From the NCBI GenBank assembly GCA_965370265.1, contig CBDUSL010000027.1, positions 1 through 9,603 on the forward strand: a stretch of DNA of 9,603 nt, given 5' to 3'. The DNA is from CBDUSL01 sp965370265 (GTDB taxonomy: Bacteria; Patescibacteriota; Patescibacteriia; JAXHNJ01). Shown here piece after piece: positions 1-6,756 of this stretch. The notes under the pieces are model-generated. The model made no database searches, had not been told where the DNA came from, and saw only the letters and a program-made list of their open reading frames with translations. Numbering within the stretch: position 1 is the stretch's first letter; each line of letters opens with the position of its first letter. The position numbers were made by a program, and so were the translations under genes.

Positions 1-192
1 TTTGATAAAAACGGAAAACCTATCAAAACCGGTTTCTGCGATTATGTTCATGATCGTCTCGTAGTCAAAAGCCAGCCAAGTAAAGCTCAGATTAGTGAAG
101 CTATCAGGATAGCTACGGGATTGTTCCAAGATAGAAAAAAACGAAGCGCCGCGAAGTCCGTTCAAATTCAACTTTTTCCCACTCGGGGGTAG
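1..192 (+). CDS. C-terminal end of an unrecognised protein (5' truncated by window edge)
   Basis: Frame 1 is open from the first base to a TAG at 190-192, giving the last 63 residues of a protein whose start lies outside the window. I do not recognise the family. The piece is basic (KKRSAAKS) and ends in VQIQLFPTRG. The string QIQLF resembles the QLxLF-type peptide with which many bacterial replication and repair proteins (Y-family polymerases, DnaE, MutS) bind the beta sliding clamp, and such peptides often lie at the extreme C-terminus, as here. A DNA-repair or replication role is therefore possible but unproven. The gene is convergent with mfd, with 68 bases between the stop codons, and an intrinsic terminator overlaps its stop. 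The frame and stop are clear; the function is open. Confidence 0.6.
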   Translation, partial: FDKNGKPIKTGFCDYVHDRLVVKSQPSKAQISEAIRIATGLFQDRKKRSAAKSVQIQLFPTRG

Positions 193-213
193 AATTTCTA
201 CCCCTATTTTTTT
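186..213 (+). terminator. Rho-independent terminator of the truncated + strand gene
   Basis: GGGGTAGA (186-193) pairs perfectly with TCTACCCC (197-204) around a 3-nt loop, followed by TATTTTTTT (205-213). The TAG stop at 190-192 lies inside the 5' arm, so a terminating ribosome would cover the hairpin. No T-tract follows in the minus direction, so it does not obviously terminate mfd transcripts arriving from the other side. Confidence 0.8.
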
Positions 214-260
214 ATACAAAAAAAGCAGCTCTTTCCTAAGCCACCTTTTGTTTTTTTTGT

Positions 261-3200
261 CTATATAAATAGTCTAACAGAGTTTGTGAGATTTGGCAAC
301 CACTTTTCGCCTAACTTATCCTTCTCTATTTTTATCTGGTCGCCGGTAAAATCCCAGGCCTGATTTTTATTAATTAGTTTTTCAATCATGTCCGGTTTTA
401 TGTTTTCCGCGAATGTTATCAATATTTTTTCTTTAATATCTCCTCCGTAGTTTGTTTTTGAACAGGAAATATTTTTTACCTTGGCTTTCTGGGCCGTAAT
501 TTTGAGTTTTAGCAAACCAAAAAGGTTTTTTACCGCTTCCGGTTCTTGCTCGTATTTCTTTATAAATTTAAAGCGGTATTGTTCCAATTCTTTTATATCG
601 AGGAAGTTAGCCATTTCCTGATAAACTTTGAGGCGCTTTGATTGATCAGGAATAACATTATCAGGGATACCGAAGGTAATGGGCAGATCAATATTTACAT
701 CCATTACCGGTCTTTGTATTTTGCCGGTTTTTGCCTCTTGAATAGCCTGGTTCAACAGACGGACGTATAAATTAAGTCCGATCGCTTTAATATGCCCTGA
801 TTGCTTATGTCCGAGAATATTGCCGCTGCCTCTAATTTGGAGATCTCTTAAGGCCAGTTGAAAACCGGAGCCAAGTTCTTTAGCTTCAAGCAGGGCCTTT
901 AATCTTTTTTTGGCTGTTTCTTTTAATTTTTTAGAATGATAAAGAAAAAAAGCAAAGGCCTTTTTATCTGAACGGCCTATCCTTCCTCTTAACTGGTACA
1001 AATCACCCAGACCGAAACGGGTGGCATTTTCTACAATCAAAGTATTGGCATTAGGAAGATCAAGCCCGTTTTCGATAATAGTTGAGCAAACCAAAAGATT
1101 TGTTTCCTGGTTGTCAAACTTTCTCATTGCTTCCATTAACTCTTTTTCATTCAGCTGCCCGTGGGCAATTCCTATTTTTGCCTGTGGAACCAGTTTTTTA
1201 ATATGCTTGGCTTTTATCTGAATAGTTTCTACCCGGTTATGAAGATAGTAAATTTGCCCCTTTCTTTTCAGTTCTTTTAGAATGGCTTCTTTAACTTTTT
1301 TTTCTGAATATGAAATAATTTCAGTGGCTACTGTTTTTCTTCCCAAGGGCGGAGTTTGAATAAGTGAAATATCTCTTAGGCCAGTCAATGAAAAATTAAG
1401 AGTGCGAGGGATAGGAGTGGCTGAAAGAGTGAGGATATGGGCTTCCGAACGGAGGTTTTTTAATCTTTCTTTGTCCTTCACTCCGAAGCGCTGTTCTTCG
1501 TCAATAATTATCAGCCCCAAATCTTTAAACTTAATATCAGAAGAAAGAAGCCGGTGAGTGCCGATAACAATATCAATTAAACCGTTTTTTAATTTTGCCA
1601 CCACATCTTCCTGTTCGCTTCTGCTTTGAACCCGGCTAAGAATAGCGATTTTGGGCCCGAATTTTTTTAAACGGTTTTGAAAAGTGTCATAATGCTGCTG
1701 AGTCAAAAGGGTGGTCGGAGAAAGAAGGGCCACTTGCTTACGATTAAGAAAAGCCCGAAAAGCGGCTCTGACCGCCACTTCTGTTTTGCCAAAGCCGACA
1801 TCACCGCAAATAAGCCGGTCGGTTGGCTTATCTTTTCCTAAATCAGAAAGAACTTCGCCAATCGCTCTGGCCTGGTCTGAAGTTTCCTCGTGAATAAAGC
1901 TTTCTTCAAGCTCTTTTTCCTCGGCCGGATGTTCTTCCAGGGGAATTGCTTTGGCTATTTCTCTGGCTGCATAGAGCTTAATTAGCTCGTGAGCGGCTTT
2001 TTCCGCTGATTTCTTGACTTTATAGGTCATCTGAAGCCAAGAAGTGCCCGAAAGTCGATGAAGGTTGGGCCTGGCTCCTCCGATATACTTGGTAATTTTG
2101 TCCGCATTTTCAATAGGGACAAAGAGCTTGTCTTTTTCGGCGTAGATTAAAGAAAAATATTCTTTTTCATATTCGCCGATTTTTCTTTTTACAATTCCCA
2201 AGAAACGGCCGATACCATGGTCAAGATGAACAACATAGTCTCCCGGTTTTAATTCATAAATAAGATCAAAGCTGGTTTTTTTATTTTTATATTCTCCGTT
2301 TTCCAGGCTCTGGCCGAAAATTTCCGAGTCAGTAAGAAAAGCGACTTTTTGGTCTTTAGAAATAAAACCTTCAATAAATCGGTTGCTGATTGTTAAAAAT
2401 TCCGGTTCAAAATTAATTTTGTAATTTTTAAACAATTCTTTCAGTTCCTTTTCTTTATGGGTGGCCAGAAAAATCTTGAATCCTTTCTGATGGAATTCTG
2501 ATAAAATATTTGCGAATTTTTTTAGGTTATTATGAAAATAAGGAGCGGCCGTCGTCCCGAAATTATGGTCAGATTTTTTCCCCAAAGCATGGAAGAATAT
2601 TGTTCTGGCTTTCTTGGTTTGCTTAAAAAGATCAGAATCTTTTTCCGGATCAGAGGCGATAAGAGTTGCTTTTTCCATATTAATATAATCAAAGACATGG
2701 CTTTCATTTTTTAAGTAATTACGAGTTTTAGGAATAACAATTATTTGTTCTATCTTTTTTATGGTTTTTTTTGTCTTTTCATCGAAAAAATTAATTTTTT
2801 CTATTTCATTATTAAAAAACTCAATTCTTATGGGATGAGAGGAGTTTTCGTTAAATAAGTCAAGAAGATTTCCCTTGCGGGTAAAATGCCCCGGAGCGGA
2901 GGCAAAACGATCGAATTGGTAACCCTGCCTTATTAAAGACTGAGAAAGCTGGGCCGGGGAAATATTCTTGCCTTTTTCAAGAAGACAGAGGCTTTCTCTG
3001 AATTTTTTCGGATTGGGGACTTCCGGTAATATATCTTCAGCGGTGAAGATAAAGATTGTCCTTTCTTTTTTTTGGCCAAGGGAGTAAAGGGTTAGCCCGT
3101 CTATCTGGTGAAAATCAAATATTTTAATTTTTTCCTGAAAATATTCCTGCCAGAAATATAAATTTTCTGTTACCTCGTTCTTTTCCTGCTCGTCTTTTAC

Positions 3201-3359
3201 CCACCACAAAACAATTCCTTCTTCAAAAAGCTTAGGGAGAAGGGAATAGGTAAGAGCTGTTTTTGCGGTTGTGTTAGTCAGGCCGGAAAAGACAATCTTG
3301 TCTTTTAATTTGAAATTATCGGGCTTGAAAACAACTTTTTTTCTGGAATTCTTTTCCAC
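261..3359 (-). CDS. mfd: Transcription-repair coupling factor Mfd
   Basis: A 1032-residue superfamily-2 DNA translocase that removes stalled RNA polymerase from lesions and recruits UvrA. Visible order: UvrB-like module around 140-210 (FDRFASAPGHF, GNLLDLF); RNA-polymerase-interaction domain from about 370 (GDYVVHLDHGIGRF); Walker A GDVGFGKTE with K525; DEEQ box 620-623; SAT motif 646-648; RIGRSD motif VI; C-terminal TRCF domain about 880-985. The start is GTG (3359-3357) with no SD sequence. TATAAAAT lies just upstream on the minus strand (3373-3366), so a leaderless or very short-leader mRNA is possible. E. coli Mfd is about 1148 residues with Walker A Lys634 (recalled); here the distance from Walker A to the C-terminus is normal, so about 110 residues are missing N-terminal to the motor. 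It lies 277 bases downstream of pth, with the small-RNA candidate on the opposite strand between them. Confidence 0.96.
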   Translation of the reverse strand: MEKNSRKKVVFKPDNFKLKDKIVFSGLTNTTAKTALTYSLLPKLFEEGIVLWWVKDEQEKNEVTENLYFWQEYFQEKIKIFDFHQIDGLTLYSLGQKKERTIFIFTAEDILPEVPNPKKFRESLCLLEKGKNISPAQLSQSLIRQGYQFDRFASAPGHFTRKGNLLDLFNENSSHPIRIEFFNNEIEKINFFDEKTKKTIKKIEQIIVIPKTRNYLKNESHVFDYINMEKATLIASDPEKDSDLFKQTKKARTIFFHALGKKSDHNFGTTAAPYFHNNLKKFANILSEFHQKGFKIFLATHKEKELKELFKNYKINFEPEFLTISNRFIEGFISKDQKVAFLTDSEIFGQSLENGEYKNKKTSFDLIYELKPGDYVVHLDHGIGRFLGIVKRKIGEYEKEYFSLIYAEKDKLFVPIENADKITKYIGGARPNLHRLSGTSWLQMTYKVKKSAEKAAHELIKLYAAREIAKAIPLEEHPAEEKELEESFIHEETSDQARAIGEVLSDLGKDKPTDRLICGDVGFGKTEVAVRAAFRAFLNRKQVALLSPTTLLTQQHYDTFQNRLKKFGPKIAILSRVQSRSEQEDVVAKLKNGLIDIVIGTHRLLSSDIKFKDLGLIIIDEEQRFGVKDKERLKNLRSEAHILTLSATPIPRTLNFSLTGLRDISLIQTPPLGRKTVATEIISYSEKKVKEAILKELKRKGQIYYLHNRVETIQIKAKHIKKLVPQAKIGIAHGQLNEKELMEAMRKFDNQETNLLVCSTIIENGLDLPNANTLIVENATRFGLGDLYQLRGRIGRSDKKAFAFFLYHSKKLKETAKKRLKALLEAKELGSGFQLALRDLQIRGSGNILGHKQSGHIKAIGLNLYVRLLNQAIQEAKTGKIQRPVMDVNIDLPITFGIPDNVIPDQSKRLKVYQEMANFLDIKELEQYRFKFIKKYEQEPEAVKNLFGLLKLKITAQKAKVKNISCSKTNYGGDIKEKILITFAENIKPDMIEKLINKNQAWDFTGDQIKIEKDKLGEKWLPNLTNSVRLFI

Positions 3360-3429
3360 TTATTTATTTTATATCTTATTTTTTTTGGCTAATTTTAGCT
3401 TAATCTTATTAATTTAATAAATTACTTCC

Positions 3430-3458
3430 TTGACAGATAATAAAAGTTGTGATAAGTT
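3430..3458 (+). promoter_or_regulatory. Candidate sigma70 promoter for the + strand small RNA
   Basis: A perfect TTGACA at 3430-3435 is followed either by GATAAG at 3451-3456 (spacing 15, preceded by TG at 3448-3449 as in an extended -10) or by TAAGTT at 3453-3458 (spacing 17). The -35 is excellent and the -10 imperfect. Initiation would fall near 3462-3466, exactly where the 5' hairpin of the candidate RNA begins. No + strand protein gene lies downstream, which supports an RNA product. Confidence 0.45.
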
Positions 3459-3464
3459 ATTCTA

Positions 3465-3638
3465 TCGATCTTAAGAAGACTTAATATCGAAAAGAGACTT
3501 GTTCTTGGGTTACTACCTACAAGTGGCAACCAGGCGGCACTCCCTCCTAGCTGCTTGTAGCCCCAAGTTAAGGTTTTGTTTCTTTATGGGACTAAACTTT
3601 ACACTTGTAGGTAGTAACCTTTCGAGCAAGTTTTTTTT
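3465..3638 (+). ncRNA. Probable structured small RNA between pth and mfd
   Basis: About 170 nt on the + strand, antisense to the pth-mfd spacer. Seen directly: (1) 5' hairpin 3465-3490, TCGATCTTAAG against CTTAATATCGA with one mismatch and loop AAGA; (2) an outer stem, 3497-3504 with 3624-3631, 8 bp including one G-U pair; (3) after a 3x4 internal loop, a perfect 18-bp stem, 3508-3525 with 3602-3619; (4) inside its 76-nt domain, hairpin CAGGCGGC (3531-3538) with GCTGCTTG (3550-3557), loop ACTCCCTCCTA; (5) a T8 tract (3631-3638) straight after the closing stem, running into the pth stop codon. Promoter-like DNA precedes it. The pyrimidine-rich loop matches the anti-SD sequence of 16S rRNA, so a role in binding SD regions of mRNAs is inferred. 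I do not recognise 6S, SRP, tmRNA or RNase P RNA signatures. A small mobile element with terminal inverted repeats is the main alternative. Confidence 0.55.
3497..3631. repeat. Long inverted repeat (26 bp in two blocks)
   Basis: The left arm ACTTGTTC...GGTTACTACCTACAAGTG (3497-3525) and right arm CACTTGTAGGTAGTAACC...GAGCAAGT (3602-3631) are complementary over 18 perfect base pairs plus 8 outer pairs, separated by a short unpaired block (TTG against CTTT). The arms enclose 76 bp. On the + strand a T8 run follows the right arm, so in RNA form this is also a very stable terminator-type hairpin. On the minus strand no T-run follows, so it need not stop pth-mfd read-through. Confidence 0.85.
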
Positions 3639-4164
3639 ATATTTTTTCTTTCAAAGTAAAAACAGCTTTTTTGATTGCTTCGTTTATCTTGCTTTTTTCT
3701 GAACGGCTGAAATTTTGGAGAACATATTTTTCGGCCTTTATATTTTTTTCACGGTTTGAACCGAGACCAATTTTTAAACGGTTAAATTGATTAGTCTTTA
3801 AATATTGAATAATAGACTCCACTCCATTATGACCGCCAGCCGAACCTTTTTCCCGAAACCGTATTTTTCCTAAAGGCAGGTCCAGGTCATCAAAAATAAC
3901 CCATAGGTCGCTTGGCTTTGTTTTATAGTAAGAAATGAGCTTACTAACAGAACGTCCGGAATTATTCATAAATCCCTGGGCCTTAGCCAGCATAATTTTT
4001 TGTTTTCCGTCTTTTACTTCTACCCTTTCCGATTCGGTGCGTTTGCATTTCTTGAATTTTTCCCCGTATTCTCCGGCTAAAGCGTCAAGAACCATAAATC
4101 CAAGATTATGGCGGTTATTTTTATATTTTTTTCCGGGGTTGCCCAATCCAACTATAAGTTTCAT
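3637..4164 (-). CDS. pth: Peptidyl-tRNA hydrolase
   Basis: A 175-residue cytosolic esterase that hydrolyses peptidyl-tRNA released from stalled ribosomes, recycling tRNA. The N-terminus VGLGNPGKKYKNNRHNLG carries Asn9 and the catalytic His19. GFMNNSG supplies Asn67, FDDLDLPLGK supplies Asp92, and GSAGGHNG supplies Asn113, so the full active-site set of the bacterial Pth family is present. Length is slightly below the roughly 190 residues of E. coli Pth but complete at both ends. The ATG is at 4164, nine bases after the lcp stop codon (4176-4174). Only a weak GAG precedes it, so translational coupling to lcp is likely. Its TAA overlaps the U-tract of the opposite-strand small RNA. Confidence 0.97.
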   Translation of the reverse strand: MKLIVGLGNPGKKYKNNRHNLGFMVLDALAGEYGEKFKKCKRTESERVEVKDGKQKIMLAKAQGFMNNSGRSVSKLISYYKTKPSDLWVIFDDLDLPLGKIRFREKGSAGGHNGVESIIQYLKTNQFNRLKIGLGSNREKNIKAEKYVLQNFSRSEKSKINEAIKKAVFTLKEKI

Positions 4165-4173
4165 AACACTCGC

Positions 4174-5667
4174 TTAATAATAAGACAGCACCTGATTATT
4201 TATGGAGTCACGGCCAAGGACGACTAAAATATCCAAATCAGAGAATTTTTTTAAGTCTAAATTGTGATAATAATCTAAATTAAGGGTCATTGCCTTCTTG
4301 GGATCAAAGTTTTTTAGCATTAAGGGGAGATTACTGTAAACAGGCGCGTTTAAGTCACTTCTTAGTGAATCAATAGTATCAGGTATCTGCCCGCCGGTTA
4401 AATCATAAATAAAGGTTTGCTTTACCTTATTATTATCGTAGTTACCGATATCAATAATATTATAATCGTTTCTTATTAATCCCTCTGCTTTTTCCTGGGC
4501 TAAACCCGCCTGGCTAGTTCCGTTTTGGATACTAATGGTTGCCTCTTCTTTTTTTATTTCCTGGTAACTGAATATATTTTCGCTAAGATCATGAATTTCA
4601 GAAAAATCATCAGCGCTTGGGACAAGAATATAAGCTCCTTCAAGCCCTACTTCTGTTTTTAGGTATCCGCCGGGGGAATTATCAATTACGAAATTAATTA
4701 TGTTATCTTCCTTGATATTCTGGGAAAGATTGTAAATTTTCAGCATTTCCCAGATTTCCAGGTCTGTTTTGGTATGAGTGCCCAAGGTAGAAAGGATTTC
4801 AGATATTTTTTGGGGATTAATTAGGGTGGAAAAGGAGGTAAACTTGTTTTTTAAGGCCAAAAGTACTTTTTGCTGCCTTTTTGCCCGGGCAAAGTCGGAA
4901 CCCTCACCATTAGTGCCGTGGCGCGATCTGACGTATTTTAAAGCCGTCTCGCCGTCCATGATTTGTTCCCCGGCCGTAAAAGATAAAGTTTGGAGGCCAT
5001 AATCGTCAGTGGGATAGGTATAATCAACAAAACTATTTTCCACGTTGATTTTTATCCCGCCTAAGCCGTCAATGATTTGCTCAAAGCCGGCAAAATCAAT
5101 TCGACCATAGTAATGTATTTCCTGTCCGGTTACATCTTCAACCAGGTCAACGGCCAGGGCTTCGCCACCGCCGGGATATTCCATTTCCAAACCAAAGGCA
5201 ATAGCATTGTTAATCTTGCGCCAGTAATAATTTCCCGGGTATTCTACGGTCAGGTCCCGGGGAATAGAAAGCATGGCTACCTGCTTGGTGGATGGTTTGA
5301 AGCTGAGCATAATGATTGTGTCGGTAAGAAGAGAACCCTGGTGGCCATAACCGCCCACACCCAAAAGGAGAATATTAATTCGATCATCTTTTTCGCCGTT
5401 TATCTTATCTCCTTGCTTGGAAAATAAATGACTGATCTGTTGGAAAAAAGAAATTTTTTCTCCATCACCGGTTATTTCGTGGGAGCTGATAGACATTACT
5501 ACTTTAACGCCCAGAGAAATACCAACACCGACGAGGGCAATTGCAAGGACTAAAAAAACCTTTCCCCAGAATCTTAGGGTGGGATGGGCGTGTTTTTTTA
5601 ATTTTTTATTAATCAGATTTGGACTTTTTTGCTTTTCTTTCTTTTCCAAATCATCAATCATGTTCAC
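4174..5667 (-). CDS. LytR-CpsA-Psr (LCP) family cell-wall polymer transferase with LytR_C domain
   Basis: A 497-residue membrane-anchored protein. LCP enzymes move lipid-linked anionic or capsular polymers onto peptidoglycan (or other surface acceptors) outside the membrane. Residues 1-35 are Lys-rich and cytosolic; one membrane helix follows (about 36-58); the LCP domain spans about 95-275, with INILLLGVGG, the T-D-T-I-M-L stretch, SIPRD (Arg137, Asp138), RSRH (Arg247, Arg249) and GSDFARAKRQQ (Asp258, Arg261), all hallmarks of the phosphate- and Mg-binding site. A C-terminal LytR_C domain begins near 377 (SIQNGTSQAGLA, Asn382). The start is taken as GTG (5667-5665), with AAAGGA about 11 bases upstream; an ATG two codons later (5661) is less well spaced. 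It is first in a minus-strand unit with pth and divergent from the exosortase-like gene. The exact polymer cannot be read from sequence. Confidence 0.95.
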   Translation of the reverse strand: MNMIDDLEKKEKQKSPNLINKKLKKHAHPTLRFWGKVFLVLAIALVGVGISLGVKVVMSISSHEITGDGEKISFFQQISHLFSKQGDKINGEKDDRINILLLGVGGYGHQGSLLTDTIIMLSFKPSTKQVAMLSIPRDLTVEYPGNYYWRKINNAIAFGLEMEYPGGGEALAVDLVEDVTGQEIHYYGRIDFAGFEQIIDGLGGIKINVENSFVDYTYPTDDYGLQTLSFTAGEQIMDGETALKYVRSRHGTNGEGSDFARAKRQQKVLLALKNKFTSFSTLINPQKISEILSTLGTHTKTDLEIWEMLKIYNLSQNIKEDNIINFVIDNSPGGYLKTEVGLEGAYILVPSADDFSEIHDLSENIFSYQEIKKEEATISIQNGTSQAGLAQEKAEGLIRNDYNIIDIGNYDNNKVKQTFIYDLTGGQIPDTIDSLRSDLNAPVYSNLPLMLKNFDPKKAMTLNLDYYHNLDLKKFSDLDILVVLGRDSINNQVLSYY

Positions 5668-5685
5668 TATTCTGTTTTTCCTTTC

Positions 5686-5693
5686 TTAAGTTA
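5686..5693 (-). promoter_or_regulatory. TAACTTAA motif in the lcp leader
   Basis: TTAAGTTA on the + strand (TAACTTAA on the minus strand) lies at the predicted transcription start of the lcp-pth unit, directly downstream of its -10. The same 8-mer recurs four times between the exosortase and glycosyltransferase genes (6590, 6613, 6696, and inverted at 6749). An operator for a shared regulator is inferred from the recurrence alone. Confidence 0.35.
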
Positions 5694-5694
5694 A

Positions 5695-5723
5695 ATTATA
5701 AAGAAAAAGAGTTATTAAGTCAA
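5695..5723 (-). promoter_or_regulatory. Strong sigma70-type promoter for lcp-pth
   Basis: On the minus strand TTGACT (5723-5718) and a perfect TATAAT (5700-5695) are separated by exactly 17 bases. Transcription would start near 5688, giving a leader of about 20 nt before the GTG at 5667. It lies within 35 bp of the divergent + strand promoter. Confidence 0.78.
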
Positions 5724-5734
5724 TAACCTTATAA

Positions 5735-5762
5735 TTGACAATAGAATAAAAAGTGTTATCTT
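5735..5762 (+). promoter_or_regulatory. Promoter for the exosortase-like gene
   Basis: TTGACA (5735-5740), a 16-base spacer and TATCTT (5757-5762), with TG at 5754-5755 forming an extended -10. Transcription would start around 5769, leaving only about 15 nt before the ATG at 5784, in which no SD sequence is visible (TTAAATAAAACA). Confidence 0.6.
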
Positions 5763-5783
5763 TAAAAAGTATTAAATAAAACA

Positions 5784-6557
5784 ATGTTTAGACGAAATAA
5801 AAAATTAAATACATCAAATAAAGAAGAAAAAAGAGCAAAGGAACCATCCGAAGAAGAGGGGGATAGTTTTTGGCGGCAAAAAAGCACCTTCCAGCTGATT
5901 TTTATAGGGGCGGCTATGGTTATGATTGTTATGCCCTTTATTACTACCTTTAATGAATTCCTAACCAAAATAGTAGAAAGATTTCATTTCTATACGATAT
6001 TAGAAGATTTCGTCGTGCCTTATCTCTCTCGCTTGATAGCCGTAGTCCTAAAGCCCCTGGGTCATACTATTATGGGTACTCATGAAGGACTTTTTATTGC
6101 CGATAAAAATTTGGCTATTAAAATCGCTTGGAACTGTATTGGCTGGCAAAGTATTATATTAATAATCATCACCTTAGTTACCGGTATTCAAGGCCACTAC
6201 TCTCGTTTTTCTAAAGCCCAGACTATTTTAATCGGACTTCTTGGCACCTTTCTTCTTAATGTTTTTCGCATTGCCTCTGTGGTTGTAGTGGCTATTTACT
6301 TTGGTTATTTCCCGGCCGTGATTTATCATGATTACTTCTCTAATTTATTGATTGTTTTTTGGCTTTTTCTTTTTTGGTGGTTTGCCTATGCCTATGTTTT
6401 GGAGAGAATACCAGGCGGCCAAATGATTGAAGAAGATACAAAGAGAGGCCGGAAAAAAAGACGTTTTTCGCTTTTTCTTCCCAGGAAGGTTTCTGATCTG
6501 GTAAAGGGGACATTCCATCGGGAAAAAGGGTCTCAAAAAGAAATAAAAAGAAAATAG
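5784..6557 (+). CDS. Exosortase/archaeosortase-family membrane transpeptidase-like protein
   Basis: 257 residues. Exosortases and archaeosortases are multi-pass membrane cysteine transpeptidases thought to process C-terminal sorting signals (PEP-CTERM, PGF-CTERM and relatives) of surface proteins. The family triad is visible: Cys118 in AWNCIGWQS, Arg162 in LLNVFRIA, and His182 in YHDYFSNLLIVFW, each at or in a hydrophobic helix. Membrane segments lie around 35-55, 70-92, 113-135, 146-177 and 185-206. Residues 1-33 are highly charged and cytosolic, and the tail after about 210 is very basic (KRGRKKRR), also cytosolic. The ATG lacks an SD; the extended -10 promoter sits only about 15 nt upstream. 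A terminator follows the stop. Neighbouring LCP and glycosyltransferase genes fit a surface-assembly role. The substrate is not in the window; the exact subfamily is uncertain. Confidence 0.85.
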   Translation: MFRRNKKLNTSNKEEKRAKEPSEEEGDSFWRQKSTFQLIFIGAAMVMIVMPFITTFNEFLTKIVERFHFYTILEDFVVPYLSRLIAVVLKPLGHTIMGTHEGLFIADKNLAIKIAWNCIGWQSIILIIITLVTGIQGHYSRFSKAQTILIGLLGTFLLNVFRIASVVVVAIYFGYFPAVIYHDYFSNLLIVFWLFLFWWFAYAYVLERIPGGQMIEEDTKRGRKKRRFSLFLPRKVSDLVKGTFHREKGSQKEIKRK

Positions 6558-6589
6558 ATTAATCCATTCAAAAATATAAAGAAATGACC

Positions 6590-6623
6590 TAACTTAACAA
6601 ACAAAAAGGAATTAACTTAACAA
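6590..6623. repeat. Direct 11-bp repeats TAACTTAACAA
   Basis: Two identical copies of TAACTTAACAA at 6590-6600 and 6613-6623 have starts 23 bp apart, a little over two helical turns, so both face roughly the same side of DNA. They lie between the exosortase stop and its terminator. The spacing and the inverted third copy at 6746-6756 suggest protein binding sites rather than random AT-rich sequence. Confidence 0.55.
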
Positions 6624-6659
6624 CACAAACAAACGGTTAGGCATTATTCAGACAATAAC

Positions 6660-6690
6660 TGCTGGCTTAAATAGCCAGTATTTTATTTGT
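6660..6690 (+). terminator. Intrinsic terminator after the exosortase-like gene
   Basis: CTGGCT (6662-6667) pairs with AGCCAG (6673-6678) around loop TAAAT, extended by a G-U and a U-A pair to 8 bp, then TTTTATTTGT (6681-6690). The run is interrupted, so efficiency may be moderate. The -35 of the next promoter starts at 6690, immediately after it. Confidence 0.65.
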
Positions 6691-6718
6691 TGACATAACT
6701 TAATTTAACTGGTATTTT
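6690..6718 (+). promoter_or_regulatory. Promoter of the HTH-glycosyltransferase gene
   Basis: TTGACA (6690-6695), a 17-base spacer and TATTTT (6713-6718), preceded by TG at 6710-6711 (extended -10). The spacer itself contains TAACTTAA (6696-6703), the core of the repeated motif, directly after the -35. A protein bound there would block RNA polymerase. Predicted start near 6725, which gives a leader of about 260 nt. Confidence 0.7.
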
Positions 6719-6745
6719 ATATACACTAAAATAAGGAAAAGACAC

Positions 6746-6756
6746 TTGTTAAGTTA
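6746..6756 (-). repeat. Inverted copy of the 11-bp motif
   Basis: TTGTTAAGTTA is the exact reverse complement of TAACTTAACAA found at 6590 and 6613. It lies about 20-30 nt downstream of the predicted transcription start, so the motif occurs upstream of, within and downstream of this promoter. Confidence 0.5.

Noticed and set aside
3422..3529. 35-residue minus-strand ORF from a TTG at 3529, behind AGGAGGG in the spacer
   Set aside because: The SD-like string is 13 nt from the TTG and lies in the loop complementary to the small RNA; the product has no recognisable features and runs through the structured repeat. It is better explained as the reverse side of the CTCCCTCC loop.
3465..3638. Candidate RNA as 6S, SRP, tmRNA or RNase P RNA
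   Set aside because: Length is near that of 6S, but the perfect 18-bp stem and small inner hairpin do not look like the 6S open-complex bubble. I see no SRP GGAA-type tetraloop with its conserved helix, no tmRNA tRNA-like ends and no RNase P core (GAGGAAAGUCC).
6588..6641. CCTAAC/GTTAGG pair as a second terminator
   Set aside because: Only 6 bp with a 42-nt loop and no T-tract; the hairpin at 6662-6678 is the better terminator.
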